From Methylobacter sp015476545 (lineage in GTDB: Bacteria; Pseudomonadota; Gammaproteobacteria; Methylococcales; Methylomonadaceae): a stretch of 64,000 nt of DNA. The first letter of the stretch is position 1. Every line of letters begins with the position of its first letter. Of the stretch, positions 35,011-44,245 are shown piece by piece. A model generated the notes under the pieces. That model saw only the letters and a program-made list of their open reading frames with translations, ran no database searches and was not told the origin of the DNA. The position numbers were made by a program, and so were the translations under genes. The stretch lies in the NCBI RefSeq assembly GCF_052162025.1, contig NZ_CP197401.1, forward strand, positions 1,240,001-1,304,000, in the 5' to 3' direction.

Positions 35011-37785
35011 TTGAAATCATATAACACCGTGCAAAATCAATCCGCCAAGTATTTAGTCGGCATCGACCTGGGCACAACGCATACCGTTGTTGCCTTTGCC
35101 AGAGCCGATAAACCCAATTTCGAAATCGAAATTTTTCAGGTCGAGCAGCTGGTCGCTCCCGGTCAGGTCGCGGCGCGGCCTTTGCTGCCGTCCGTGCGTT
35201 ACCATCCGGCCGCGGGCGAGCTGTCCGAGGCCGATGTCGCTTTTTCGCCGGCCGGCGAGACCGCCGTGATCGGCGAGGCTGCGCGCCTGTTGGGCGCCAA
35301 GACCAAAGGCCGGTTCGTGACCAGCGCCAAAAGCTGGCTGTCGCATCCGTCGGTCGATCACAGCGCCGAGATTCTGCCCTGGGGCAGCAGCGACGACATT
35401 GACAAAGTGTCGCCGATCGATGCCAGCGCCAGTTATCTGGCGCACATCCGTACGGTCTGGGGTCACCGGTTTCCCGATGCGCCCCTGGATAAGCAGGACA
35501 TCGTCATTACCGTGCCGGCCTCATTCGATGAGGCGGCGCGCTCGTTGACGCTGGAAGCGGCCAGAATCGCAGGCTTCCCCAATGTCCGCCTGCTCGAAGA
35601 GCCACAGGCAGTGTGCTACGACTGGCTGAGGCGCCATGCCGGTACGATCGGGCAGGCGCTGGCCGATGTCCATCTGCTGCTGGTCTGCGATGTCGGCGGC
35701 GGCACGACCGATCTGACGCTGATCAAGGTCGAACACGGCGAACAGGAGCCTAAATTGACCCGTATCGGCGTCGGCGAGCATTTGATGCTGGGCGGCGATA
35801 ATATCGATCTGGCCCTGGCTCACTTGGCCGAGAGCCGGCTGGTCAGCGACGACAGGCGCCTGTCGGCGGCCGATCTGTCGCAGCTGATCGAGCAATGCCG
35901 TATCGCCAAAGAGCGGCTGCTGGCCGAGGATGCGCCGGAGCGGGTTAATGTCACCTTGCTGGGCGGCGGCTCCAAACTGATCGGCAGCTCGCGTTCCGCT
36001 TCACTGAGCCGCGATGAGGTCAGGGCCATTGCCCTGGACGGCTTCTTTCCGCTGTCGGGGCTGGATGAATTGCCGGACAGAAAGCGCAGCGGCGTGGTGG
36101 AGTTTGGCCTGCCTTATGCGGCCGAGCCGGCGGTCAGCAAGCATATCGCCGCGTTTTTGAAACTGCACCGCGAAGCCTGCCGTGAAGCGTTGAAAGGCGA
36201 GGGTGTGGTGCCCGATGCGTTGCTGCTCAACGGCGGCGTGTTCCGCAGCCGGCCGCTCACGCAGCGCACGATCGAGCTGATCAATTCATGGGCCTCCAAG
36301 CCGCCGGTGCTGCTGGAAAACAAGCACCCTGAATTGTCGGTGGCTTTGGGCGCGGTCAGTTACGCCATCGCGCGCCGCGAAAAGAAGCTGAAAATCGGCG
36401 GCGGCGCGGCGCGCAGTTATTTTCTGCTGGTCGATACCGACAAAGCCGTGCAGCAGGGCGTCTGCATCCTGCCGCGCGGCAGCGAGGAGGGCGACGAGGT
36501 GATCCTGAAAGACCGGCAATTTGCTCTGCGTCTGGGACAGCCCGTGCGTTTCCATCTGGCTTCGCTGTCCGGCGATGCGCCATTCAAGCCCGGCGATCTG
36601 ACCGACATTACCGACCAGTTCCATTCGCTGCCGCCTCTGGCCGTGGCCTTCGGGGCTGACGAGGAACAGGGCAACCGCGAAGTCATCGTGCAGCTGGCAG
36701 TGACCCAGACCGAAATCGGCACGCTGAAAATTCAGTGCGTGTCCGTTGCCGACAGCATGCAACGCTGGGATGTGGAATTCCAGATCAGAAAGAAAGGCAT
36801 GGTGGGTCTGCAAGCCGATAGGGCCCTGCCGGCCCAGTTTAATGCCGCAGTCGAAAAGATACAGACGGTCTTTGGTTCAAAATCCAAGCAGGTCGATCCC
36901 AAAGCAGTCAAGAATCTGCGCGCCGATCTGGAAAAGCTGCTGGGCAGCTCGCGCAATGAATGGGAAACGCCGCTGCTTCGGGCCATGTTCGCGGCGTTGC
37001 TGGATGGATTGAAGTATCGCCGTCGTTCCGATAACCATGAAAGGGTCTGGCTTAGCCTGACCGGCTTCTGTCTGCGTCCGGGATTCGGTTATCCGCTCGA
37101 CGACTGGCGCGTGGAACAGCTCTGGAAAACCTATCCGCAGGGCATCCAGTTTGTCAACGAAGCCCAGAACTGGAGCGAATGGTGGACGCTGTGGCGCCGT
37201 ATTGCCGGCGGCCTCGGCAGCGAGGCGCAGGAGCAGATCTTCAACGATATCGCCAAATATATCGATCCGACTGCCGCCAGGCAGCCCGCTGTCGTCAAAC
37301 AGCTGAAGACGCGCAGCTATGACGACATCGTGCGTCTGGCGGCAGTGCTGGAGCGCCTGCCGGTCGATAAGAAAATACAACTGGGCGAATGGCTGCTGAA
37401 ACGCTTGCAGAAAGCCGGCGAGTCCAGCCAGACCTGGTGGGCCATTGGCCGCATCGGTTCGCGCATGCCGTTTCACGGCAGCAGCCATAATGTAATCCCC
37501 GCCGATACGGTCTGTCTGTGGCTGAAGCAGATGATGTCGGAAGACTGGAAGAAAAATCCTCAGGCCGGTTTTGCCGCAACGCTGATCGCGCGCATGAGCG
37601 GCGACCGCGCGCGCGACATCGACGAGGCCGTGCGCAGGCAAATCATCGACAAATTGAGGCTGAGCAAGGCGCCTTCGTCCTGGGTAGATATGGTCGAGCA
37701 GATCCGCGAGCTCGATGAAAAAGAGGAGAAACAAATTTTTGGCGAGGCACTGCCGCCGGGGCTAAAATTAATCAATAATAATTAA
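35011..37785 (+). CDS. Hsp70-family protein with DUF3731-type C-terminal extension
   Basis: 924 residues. Hsp70 ATPase domain from YLVGIDLGTTHT (about 14-25), then ITVPASFDEAARSLTLEAAR, VCDVGGGTTDLTL (phosphate 2, about 225-237) and LLNGGVFRSRPLT; after about residue 600 comes a long helical extension of the DUF3731 type, containing WETPLLRAMFAALLDGLKYR and a repeated-helix pattern. The start is uncertain: TTG 35011 or GTG 35029, both without a strong ribosome site. The gene follows another Hsp70 and DUF2760; this order recurs in several proteobacteria, to my knowledge, and is uncharacterised. Confidence 0.9.
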   Translation: MKSYNTVQNQSAKYLVGIDLGTTHTVVAFARADKPNFEIEIFQVEQLVAPGQVAARPLLPSVRYHPAAGELSEADVAFSPAGETAVIGEAARLLGAKTKGRFVTSAKSWLSHPSVDHSAEILPWGSSDDIDKVSPIDASASYLAHIRTVWGHRFPDAPLDKQDIVITVPASFDEAARSLTLEAARIAGFPNVRLLEEPQAVCYDWLRRHAGTIGQALADVHLLLVCDVGGGTTDLTLIKVEHGEQEPKLTRIGVGEHLMLGGDNIDLALAHLAESRLVSDDRRLSAADLSQLIEQCRIAKERLLAEDAPERVNVTLLGGGSKLIGSSRSASLSRDEVRAIALDGFFPLSGLDELPDRKRSGVVEFGLPYAAEPAVSKHIAAFLKLHREACREALKGEGVVPDALLLNGGVFRSRPLTQRTIELINSWASKPPVLLENKHPELSVALGAVSYAIARREKKLKIGGGAARSYFLLVDTDKAVQQGVCILPRGSEEGDEVILKDRQFALRLGQPVRFHLASLSGDAPFKPGDLTDITDQFHSLPPLAVAFGADEEQGNREVIVQLAVTQTEIGTLKIQCVSVADSMQRWDVEFQIRKKGMVGLQADRALPAQFNAAVEKIQTVFGSKSKQVDPKAVKNLRADLEKLLGSSRNEWETPLLRAMFAALLDGLKYRRRSDNHERVWLSLTGFCLRPGFGYPLDDWRVEQLWKTYPQGIQFVNEAQNWSEWWTLWRRIAGGLGSEAQEQIFNDIAKYIDPTAARQPAVVKQLKTRSYDDIVRLAAVLERLPVDKKIQLGEWLLKRLQKAGESSQTWWAIGRIGSRMPFHGSSHNVIPADTVCLWLKQMMSEDWKKNPQAGFAATLIARMSGDRARDIDEAVRRQIIDKLRLSKAPSSWVDMVEQIRELDEKEEKQIFGEALPPGLKLINNN

Positions 37786-37802
37786 AACTTAGCAAACTAA
37801 AG

Positions 37803-38165
37803 ATGAAATCAGTCGGCATTGTCATGGTGGTGGGATTTATCCTGCTTTATTTCGTAAATGCAGCCTTTAAAGTGGATATATGGCACCAGGAGATTCTGAT
37901 CCACAGTGCTATCCGATTCTTTACCGGCTTTATCGCTATCGGAATCTGGTTTTTTTTAAAGCATAAAATCAGATTCATGAACGTGTTATATGTCATTTTA
38001 GCCGTGGCATTCGCCGATGATATCTGGGATTATTTTAGAAATATCAACAGCTTTCAGTTCGAAGCCGAGCTGCACGGCGCTTATATGCTGCTATGGGGGG
38101 CTCTGGCGGGTTATGTGTTCGCGAGGCATTTAAAGAACAAGAGAGATAAACGGTGGGAGCTCTAG
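37803..38165 (+). CDS. Small integral membrane protein of unknown function
   Basis: 120 residues with about four membrane helices (MVVGFILLYFVNAAFKV, FFTGFIAIGIWFFL, MNVLYVILAVAFADDIW, GAYMLLWGALAGYVFA) and a basic C-terminus. No family recognised. ATG 37803 is 18 bp after the Hsp70 stop, so it is likely the last gene of the chaperone operon and might anchor or modulate it at the membrane. Confidence 0.65.
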   Translation: MKSVGIVMVVGFILLYFVNAAFKVDIWHQEILIHSAIRFFTGFIAIGIWFFLKHKIRFMNVLYVILAVAFADDIWDYFRNINSFQFEAELHGAYMLLWGALAGYVFARHLKNKRDKRWEL

Positions 38166-38597
38166 TCTGGATATTTCATAAAACCCAGAGAACACGAAGA
38201 AAAGCAAGCCGTTGTCATTCTCTTCACTGATCACTTCATGAATTTATCTGAAAATATTGGCAAGCATCTGAATTGAAAAACCTTCGTGTACTCGATTGCT
38301 GTTCCAGACGTAATTCTACCTTCTGCATCCATGCAGTCGTTCGTGGTGAAATATTCAGATTAATGACTACATCATCAATCGTTTTCTTAAGCAGCGCTCT
38401 TAAATCAGGTATCGAAATGTGTGTCTGAGGCAATTCACTGCACATCAACTCTTCTTCGACCCTTTCTGGCCCGGTTTCTGTGTATTTGTACAAAGGCAGC
38501 GGAACCTCAGGCTTGAATCAGGGTCTAACAGGCTTTTGTTCAGCGCACTCATGCTCCGGCCCCGGAACATGACTAGCGCCCGCTTTGAGGTACTTTC
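38166..38597. other. Intergenic stretch with one interspersed repeat copy
   Basis: Contains the second copy of the 28-base repeat, reverse orientation, at 38331-38358 (first copy 10933-10960), next to CTGCATCCATGCAG. A minus-strand frame at 38236-38493 runs through the repeat (NISPRTTAWMQKVELR) and is probably a by-product of it, though a small real gene cannot be excluded. Confidence 0.5.
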
Positions 38598-40697
38598 ATG
38601 TCAGATTTGTCGAAATCCAGCGATGCGGCTCCGGCCGCAACGCGTCTTAGGCTCGCCATCAAGAAGGCTGCCGGCCGGCTGCAGGACTGGTTTGTAATCC
38701 AATCGGCGGCCGTCAAGCTGACGGTGCTGGCCGTTGCCCTCCTGATCCCCGTCACCGGCATCTATTCGTTCACGCTCATCCAGAAACAGGCCGTCGTGGC
38801 CGAGCAGGTCAAGAGCATGACGACGGACGAGGCGGCGTGGACGCTCAACGACAAGCTGCCCGTAGTGTTCGGTACCGGTTCAGTATTGAGTTTTTTGGAA
38901 GCGAACCCGGTCGAGCGCATCACCGTGGTTTACGAGCCATTGCTGTGGAACGTATCGGAGCGCATCATCCTGGTTGAATCGCAGGGCAAACTGCATGCGT
39001 ATTACCCCAGCGACATGGAGGCCAAGATCTTCGCCGACAAGGCTGTCACTGCGCCGTGGGGCGGCAAGCTTGCCTTCATACCGCGTGCAGAGCTCGATCC
39101 CAGCAGTCTTGAATTGTTCGAGCTCCTGGACCAGCGTTTTGCCAGTGCCCGCCCGCAGTCCCAGAATGACGACTTGAAGGCCGGCGTCACCGGTATGCTG
39201 TCGGTCGTGCTGACGCTCGGCGTGCTGGGCTTCCTGTACTTCCAGCTCAAGAGCCAGCACAAGTCGCTCAAGTTCATCGAACCGGCACAGGTGGACGGCT
39301 CCATCGACGATCTGGTGGGTATGGATGACATCAAGGCCGAAGTGGCGCAGATCAAGGATCAGTATGAACGCCGCGCGGAATATGCCGAATACGGCATATT
39401 CAAGCCCTTCAATGTGATGTTCAGCGGCCCGGCCGGTACCGGCAAGACCAAGCTGGCCAGTTATCTGGCCAAGGAGCTGCAGCTGCCCATCCTGTTCCAC
39501 TCCGCAGCCAACCTGGAAACGGGGTTCGTATCCGGCGGCTCGAACACGCTCAGCCGCATCGTAGCCATGGCCAAGCGGCGCAAGCGCTGCATCGTCTTCC
39601 TGGACGAGGCGCAGGATCTGTTCATGAAACGCGGCGGCCGCCGCAAGTTTGACGACGACACCGCGAACACGTTTCTGTCCGTGCTGGATGGCGTGCGCAG
39701 CAAGAACGAAGCCGAGATCATCTGGATCGTGGCCAGCAATTTCAACAGCGAAACCATGGAGATGGACGAGGCCATGCTGCGTCGCTTCCAGATGAAGGTG
39801 GATTTCCGCATGCCCAACCGGGCGGAACGGCTGGCCATCTTCGGCCACTACCTGGACCAGCGGGCCGACAAGGTGCTGCCCGACCTGGACCTGCGCCATC
39901 TGGTGGAAGTGACAGAAGGCCGCAGCCCGGCGGACCTGGAGACCATCGTTAACCAGGCGGGCATCACGGCCGTGAAGACGGGCTGCATGATCGGCGCCGA
40001 TACCCTGATGCAGGCCGCCGAGCGCGTACTGGTGGGCAACGTTAACACCAACACCACGAAAGAGCGCGAACGCGACCGCCGCATCATCGCCGTGCACGAA
40101 TGGGGCCACTTCCTGGTGGACCTCGAGCGCGAACGCCAGCTGACCAACGACAACTGGGAGCAGATCCTGGCCGACATGAAGACCATCAAGATTTCGCTCA
40201 AGGCCAACCCGCGCACCAACGCCTTGGGCTTTGTCTTCCACAAGCAGGGGACCAACCTGCTCAAGACCAAGGGCGACATCGAGCATGATGTGCGCGTGCT
40301 GCTGGGGGGTATGGCCAATGAGGAACTGTTCTTTGGCGAAGATGGCACGACCAACGGCGCGCACAACGACATCACCCGCGTGACGCAGTTGCTGCACCAC
40401 GCCGTGGGCGAAATGGGCATGTACCGCAAGACCCGCCTGAACTTCGGCGCGCTTTCCCGCGAGAGCCGCGAAGTGGACGAGGAAACGCGCAGCATCATGG
40501 AAGCGCAGAGCGAGCGCATGTATGGCGAAACCAAGGCCGTGCTGGCTAAGCTCAAGCCGCTGACCGAGCATCTGGTCGGCAAGCTCCTGGAAGCCAACGA
40601 GATGAGCCTGAGCGAGGCGCTGTTCGAGGTCCGCAACTTCGAGGCGGCCTGTACTGTGCAGGAATTTCAGAGTGAGGCTGAGATCGAAACAGTTTGA
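38598..40697 (+). CDS. FtsH-like membrane AAA+ zinc protease, divergent
   Basis: 699 residues with FtsH architecture: two membrane helices (about 40-62 and 197-216) around a periplasmic domain, AAA+ domain with Walker A GPAGTGKTK (277-285), Walker B CIVFLDEAQD (331-340) and arginine-finger region MLRRFQMK, then an M41-type peptidase with zinc motif HEWGH (500-504) and third ligand Asp591 in NGAHNDITRVT. So it should be a working ATP-dependent protease. It is clearly divergent from the housekeeping FtsH, with an unusually hydrophilic N-terminus, and is the only gene in its unit. Its DNA is GC-rich against A+T-richer flanks, which suggests separate origin. Confidence 0.92.
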   Translation: MSDLSKSSDAAPAATRLRLAIKKAAGRLQDWFVIQSAAVKLTVLAVALLIPVTGIYSFTLIQKQAVVAEQVKSMTTDEAAWTLNDKLPVVFGTGSVLSFLEANPVERITVVYEPLLWNVSERIILVESQGKLHAYYPSDMEAKIFADKAVTAPWGGKLAFIPRAELDPSSLELFELLDQRFASARPQSQNDDLKAGVTGMLSVVLTLGVLGFLYFQLKSQHKSLKFIEPAQVDGSIDDLVGMDDIKAEVAQIKDQYERRAEYAEYGIFKPFNVMFSGPAGTGKTKLASYLAKELQLPILFHSAANLETGFVSGGSNTLSRIVAMAKRRKRCIVFLDEAQDLFMKRGGRRKFDDDTANTFLSVLDGVRSKNEAEIIWIVASNFNSETMEMDEAMLRRFQMKVDFRMPNRAERLAIFGHYLDQRADKVLPDLDLRHLVEVTEGRSPADLETIVNQAGITAVKTGCMIGADTLMQAAERVLVGNVNTNTTKERERDRRIIAVHEWGHFLVDLERERQLTNDNWEQILADMKTIKISLKANPRTNALGFVFHKQGTNLLKTKGDIEHDVRVLLGGMANEELFFGEDGTTNGAHNDITRVTQLLHHAVGEMGMYRKTRLNFGALSRESREVDEETRSIMEAQSERMYGETKAVLAKLKPLTEHLVGKLLEANEMSLSEALFEVRNFEAACTVQEFQSEAEIETV

Positions 40698-40845
40698 CAC
40701 TTGCAGCATCACATAAAAATGCACTCAAGGCTGACAAGCTATTGCGTACAGCGACGGCAGGCGCTTGCGCCACCAGGTTTCGATAATCACGGCCTAAAAA
40801 TTAATATTCATATAAATTATTGAAGTAAATCAATCATAAAAAACA

Positions 40846-41331
40846 ATGACTTCTAGAAATAATCTGATAACTCGTGAAGGAAGAACTCAGTTGGAAAACG
40901 AGCTGGATTATCTTTGGCGGATAGAGCGCAGAGCGGTAACGCAATCCGTCACAGAAGCTGCAGCACATGGCGATCGATCAGAAAATGCCGAATACAAGGA
41001 AGGGAAGCGACGGTTAAGAGAAATAGATCGTCGAATCCGTTTTCTTACCAAGCGGTTGGACGTTTTAAAAGTTGTTGATTACTCACCCCAGCAAGAAGGT
41101 AAAGTATTTTTTGGAGCCTGGGTGGAGCTTGAAAATGAGGCGGGGGAAATCGTTCATTATCGAATAGTTGGCTCAGATGAATTTGATCCACATAAAAAGG
41201 CGATTAGCATAAATTCGCCTATGGCCAGAGCCCTTATTGGAAAATCAGTTGATGATGAGATAGTGGTTATTACCCCTGAAGGGAGAAAGGAGTGGATTAT
41301 CAATGCAATTCAATATAAACCTTTTGATTGA
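40846..41331 (+). CDS. greB: Transcription elongation factor GreB
   Basis: 161 residues of the GreA/GreB family. The N-terminal coiled coil carries the acidic tip HGDRSENAEYKEGKR, and the C-terminal FKBP-like domain ends with PEGRKEWIINAIQYKP. The YLWRIERRAVTQSV start and length match GreB rather than GreA. It rescues backtracked RNA polymerase by stimulating transcript cleavage. ATG 40846 begins MTSRNNLITREG; the ribosome site is weak. Single-gene unit. Confidence 0.93.
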   Translation: MTSRNNLITREGRTQLENELDYLWRIERRAVTQSVTEAAAHGDRSENAEYKEGKRRLREIDRRIRFLTKRLDVLKVVDYSPQQEGKVFFGAWVELENEAGEIVHYRIVGSDEFDPHKKAISINSPMARALIGKSVDDEIVVITPEGRKEWIINAIQYKPFD

Positions 41332-41356
41332 GGCTGTTGGCCGGAAATAGCTTTAT

Positions 41357-41457
41357 CAGGACTTACGCAGTTCGCCTGTTCAACCGCCGAAACAAGCGAT
41401 TTTAAAACTTGTGAGGGCGGCTTCGCCTAGAGCGCCCACAGGCTTGCGTAAGTCTTG
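41357..41457. repeat. Miniature inverted-repeat element, about 101 bp
   Basis: CAGGACTTACGCA (41357-41369) and TGCGTAAGTCTTG (41445-41457) are near-perfect terminal inverted repeats. The interior has a palindrome (GTGAGGGCG against GCGCCCAC) like the one at 7571-7627, and the right end matches 7633-7645. A worn relative of the left end, CAGGATTTACGCA, stands at 42453-42465. Non-coding, transposon-like miniature element. Confidence 0.75.
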
Positions 41458-41555
41458 ATTGATTATCTCAAATCAAAATAACCAGCCGCTAATTGGAAAT
41501 TGGCGAGCGACTCCCGGGTCGGTTTTTTTCGATTCCAACAAGCCAGACTGGATGA

Positions 41556-42359
41556 TCACAGTCTGGCGGCAGCCACCGGCTTCGATCCAGGCGACAGGGC
41601 TCTAATTTCGCGGGAGATCCGCGAATAGAGCTCCGGAGTCCAGGCCGGGAGGCCTTCGATGTCAGCCTTCAGAGGGAAAATTCTGGGGTCATGCGGGGCA
41701 ATCACAACTTTCACATTTTCGGCGCCCGTGTGTGCGGTCAGGACGAAAAGTTCCTCTATCGTTTCATCTTCCATGGCCAGGCAGCCGAGGGAATTGGCTT
41801 TGCCATGGATAAAAATATCCGACCCCGGATCAGAGCGTCCTTCTTGCCATGCATGGAAGAGGTCGAATTCGTTGGGGTAATTTAATTTCATCGACAAGTG
41901 GAAATGGCTGTTCGGGTTCAGTCCGGCGATCCGGTAAACGCCCTCCGGCACCTGCATGTCGCCTTGACGTAGCTTGGGGCCGGGCACACCGCTGGCGGCG
42001 CGGATGCGATAATTGCGGATGAGGCGGAACTCGCCGCTGTCTCTGGCCCAGAGCTCCAGCTTCATTTCCTGTTTCAAGGCGATGAACGTCACTTCCCGGG
42101 GCGGATAGGCCACCTTCGCCTTGTCGAAATAGGGTTTGAGTTTGCTCGTTGCATAAGCGCCATAAGTTTGCAGAACATCCTGCACGGTCCGTTGGCCGGG
42201 CAGCTTGCTGAGCGGGATGTCATGAGTTTTCCTCGCAGCTTGAGTCTGCGGTTTGACGACCGTGGCGCTGGCCGTAGGAGAGGCAGGCTTGTGCCCGGAG
42301 CAGGCGAAGAGGAATCCTGTCGCGGCCAAGCCGACGATGATTTTGGCAGTTGATTTCAT
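41556..42359 (-). CDS. L,D-transpeptidase-like lipoprotein (YafK type)
   Basis: 267 residues. The N-terminus is a lipoprotein signal with lipobox LFAC (residues 14-17 region of MKSTAKIIVGLAATGFLFAC). The catalytic YkuD-type motif is IFIHGKANSLGCLAM with His and Cys. This is the YafK/ErfK-related group that modifies peptidoglycan cross-links or attaches lipoprotein. The start ATG 42359 puts the signal at the N-terminus; an in-frame start at 42392 adds a non-signal leader. Outer-membrane or periplasmic location follows from the lipobox. Confidence 0.88.
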   Translation of the reverse strand: MKSTAKIIVGLAATGFLFACSGHKPASPTASATVVKPQTQAARKTHDIPLSKLPGQRTVQDVLQTYGAYATSKLKPYFDKAKVAYPPREVTFIALKQEMKLELWARDSGEFRLIRNYRIRAASGVPGPKLRQGDMQVPEGVYRIAGLNPNSHFHLSMKLNYPNEFDLFHAWQEGRSDPGSDIFIHGKANSLGCLAMEDETIEELFVLTAHTGAENVKVVIAPHDPRIFPLKADIEGLPAWTPELYSRISREIRALSPGSKPVAAARL

Positions 42360-42622
42360 TATAGACGCTGGAAATGAAGTGGCGGCCGGCATAGTTTAGG
42401 TAACCCTTAACCTGTCCGCAAGCTCAAGATTTGCCATCGAAGGAAAATGGTGCAGGATTTACGCATTTTGCCTGTGATTGAGGCGGCCGCCAGCGTGATA
42501 TGTAAGAATTCCTCATGGCTGATTTCAATCATAGGATTTTGGCTTTGTCGCTTATTTTTCCAGACAAATGCTCGATAAATCGATATGATAGCCACCTTTT
42601 AATTCACGAAAAAGGTTTCAAC

Positions 42623-43102
42623 ATGCAAGTAGCAGACAATATGGCTGTTTCTATTCACTACACTTTGACCAATGATGCCGGCGAGGAGTTGGACAGTTCA
42701 GTTGGGGATGAGCCGTTGGTTTACCTGCATGGCATGGGGAACATTATTCCTGGCTTGGAAAAAGCCTTGACGGGTAAATCGGCAGGGGACAAATTCAATG
42801 TCCACATCGAACCGGCGGATGCTTACGGCGAGCATGAAGACGATATGGTCCAGGTTCTCCCTCGGGCGATGTTCGAAGGCATAGACACGGTTGAAGTCGG
42901 CATGCAGTTTCATGCCGATGTCAGCTCAGGTCCGGGCATTGTCACAGTGGTCGATGTCGATGGCGATGACATTACCATCGACGGCAACCACCCGCTGGCC
43001 GGCGAAGCGTTGAATTTCGACGTTGAAGTCGTAGCGGTCAGGCCCGCAACACAGGACGAACTCGCGCACGGGCATGTGCACGGCGCCGGTTGCCATCACT
43101 AA
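42623..43102 (+). CDS. slyD: FKBP-type peptidyl-prolyl isomerase SlyD
   Basis: 159 residues: FKBP domain with the IF (insert-in-flap) chaperone domain, blocks MAVSIHYTLTNDAGEELD, LVYLHGMGNIIPGLEKAL and PADAYGEHEDD, and a short metal-binding His/Cys tail (HGHVHGAGCHH). SlyD folds and isomerises proline bonds and supplies nickel for hydrogenase maturation in some species. ATG 42623 has AAAGG just upstream; upstream open frame at 42515 is not homologous. Confidence 0.95.
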   Translation: MQVADNMAVSIHYTLTNDAGEELDSSVGDEPLVYLHGMGNIIPGLEKALTGKSAGDKFNVHIEPADAYGEHEDDMVQVLPRAMFEGIDTVEVGMQFHADVSSGPGIVTVVDVDGDDITIDGNHPLAGEALNFDVEVVAVRPATQDELAHGHVHGAGCHH

Positions 43103-43114
43103 TTTATTAGAGAT

Positions 43115-43142
43115 ACCGGTTCCGGCATCAGCGGAACCGGTT
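43115..43142. terminator. Bidirectional terminator between slyD and corA
   Basis: ACCGGTTCCG (43115-43124) pairs with CGGAACCGGT (43132-43141), followed by T residues on the plus strand. It lies between the convergent stops of slyD and the CorA gene. Confidence 0.65.
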
Positions 43143-43145
43143 TGG

Positions 43146-44210
43146 CTAAAGCCAGTTTTTCTTCTTAAAGTAGCCGAGCAGAAAGACCGAGATGGCGATA
43201 AAGACGCCCCAAAGGGCCGGATAAGCCCACTTCCATTTCAGTTCCGGCATATACTCGAAGTTCATGCCGTAGACGCCGGCAATGAAAGTCAATGGAATGA
43301 ATATCGTGGCGAACACGGTCAGGACTTTCATGGTCTCGTTCATTTTGTTGCTGACGCTGGACAAGTAAATGTCCATCATGCCGGCGATCAGATCGCGGCA
43401 GGATTCCATGGCTTCGATGACGCGTATAGCATGGTCATAGACATCGCCGAAATAGCGCTTGGTGCGGTCATGCAGCAAATCCGACTCGCTACGTTGTATG
43501 CCGGCCAATAATTCCCGCAGCGGCGAGACGCTTCTGCGCAAGAAAATCAATTCGCGCTTGATGATCTGTATGGTCGCCAGCGTTTTTGCCGAGGGCGATG
43601 ACAGCAATTCATCCTCGACGGTTTCAATCAGCTCATCGAGCTTATCCTGCAGGGTGAAATACTCATCAACGACAGTATCCATGATCACGTAAGCCAGGTA
43701 ATCCGTGCCGAAATTGCGCAAGCGGCCTTTCTCATTGTTGAGCTGGGCCAGAATCGGATCGAATATAGCGTCGGGTTTTTCCTTGAAAGAAAAAACGAAT
43801 TTGTCGAGGACCAATAAGCTGACCTGTTCATAGGCCACGTCAAATACGTCGTCACTGAGGGACAGGGCTTTCAGGACGATATACAGATAGTCCTCATAAT
43901 CCTCGAATTTGGGCCGTTGATGGGTATTGAGGATATCTTCAAGCACCAGTGCATGAATACCGAAATGTCTGCCGATAGCCTCGATGGCCGAAACGTCTGT
44001 CAGACCTTCGATATTAACCCAGGTTACCGTATCGGTATCTTTATACGGCAGAATGTCGTCGATCGATTTGACGATGCGCTTTTCGAGCATGGATTTATTG
44101 TAATCCACAACCGTGATTCGGTTTTCAACCATGTGCACTTCGCCGACATGCACAAGCGATCCAGACGGCAGGCCGGATTTTTCAGACGAATAACTTAATG
44201 ATTCAGACAT
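43146..44210 (-). CDS. corA: CorA-family Mg2+/Co2+ transporter
   Basis: 354 residues with a large cytoplasmic N-terminal domain and two C-terminal membrane helices. The signature YGMNFEYMPEL (GMN motif) and the basic tail KKKNWL are clear, as is the connecting long helix with DLIAGMMDIYLSSVSNKMNE. Works as a pentamer for magnesium or cobalt uptake. The ATG at 44210 starts MSESLSYSSEK without a strong ribosome site. It is followed 35 bp on by a MarC gene in the same direction. Confidence 0.94.
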   Translation of the reverse strand: MSESLSYSSEKSGLPSGSLVHVGEVHMVENRITVVDYNKSMLEKRIVKSIDDILPYKDTDTVTWVNIEGLTDVSAIEAIGRHFGIHALVLEDILNTHQRPKFEDYEDYLYIVLKALSLSDDVFDVAYEQVSLLVLDKFVFSFKEKPDAIFDPILAQLNNEKGRLRNFGTDYLAYVIMDTVVDEYFTLQDKLDELIETVEDELLSSPSAKTLATIQIIKRELIFLRRSVSPLRELLAGIQRSESDLLHDRTKRYFGDVYDHAIRVIEAMESCRDLIAGMMDIYLSSVSNKMNETMKVLTVFATIFIPLTFIAGVYGMNFEYMPELKWKWAYPALWGVFIAISVFLLGYFKKKNWL

Positions 44211-44245
44211 GATAAAAAATAATCAGGTGAGCAGTATTGCAGGTT

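Noticed and set aside
38236..38493. Small minus-strand gene containing the 28-bp repeat
   Set aside because: Its frame is largely dictated by the repeat, and no ribosome site or family supports it; kept only as part of the gap description.
38880..40724. Minus-strand open frame (614 codons) opposite the FtsH-like gene
   Set aside because: Long but featureless, with His/Gln/Leu-rich composition; the plus strand has all FtsH motifs.
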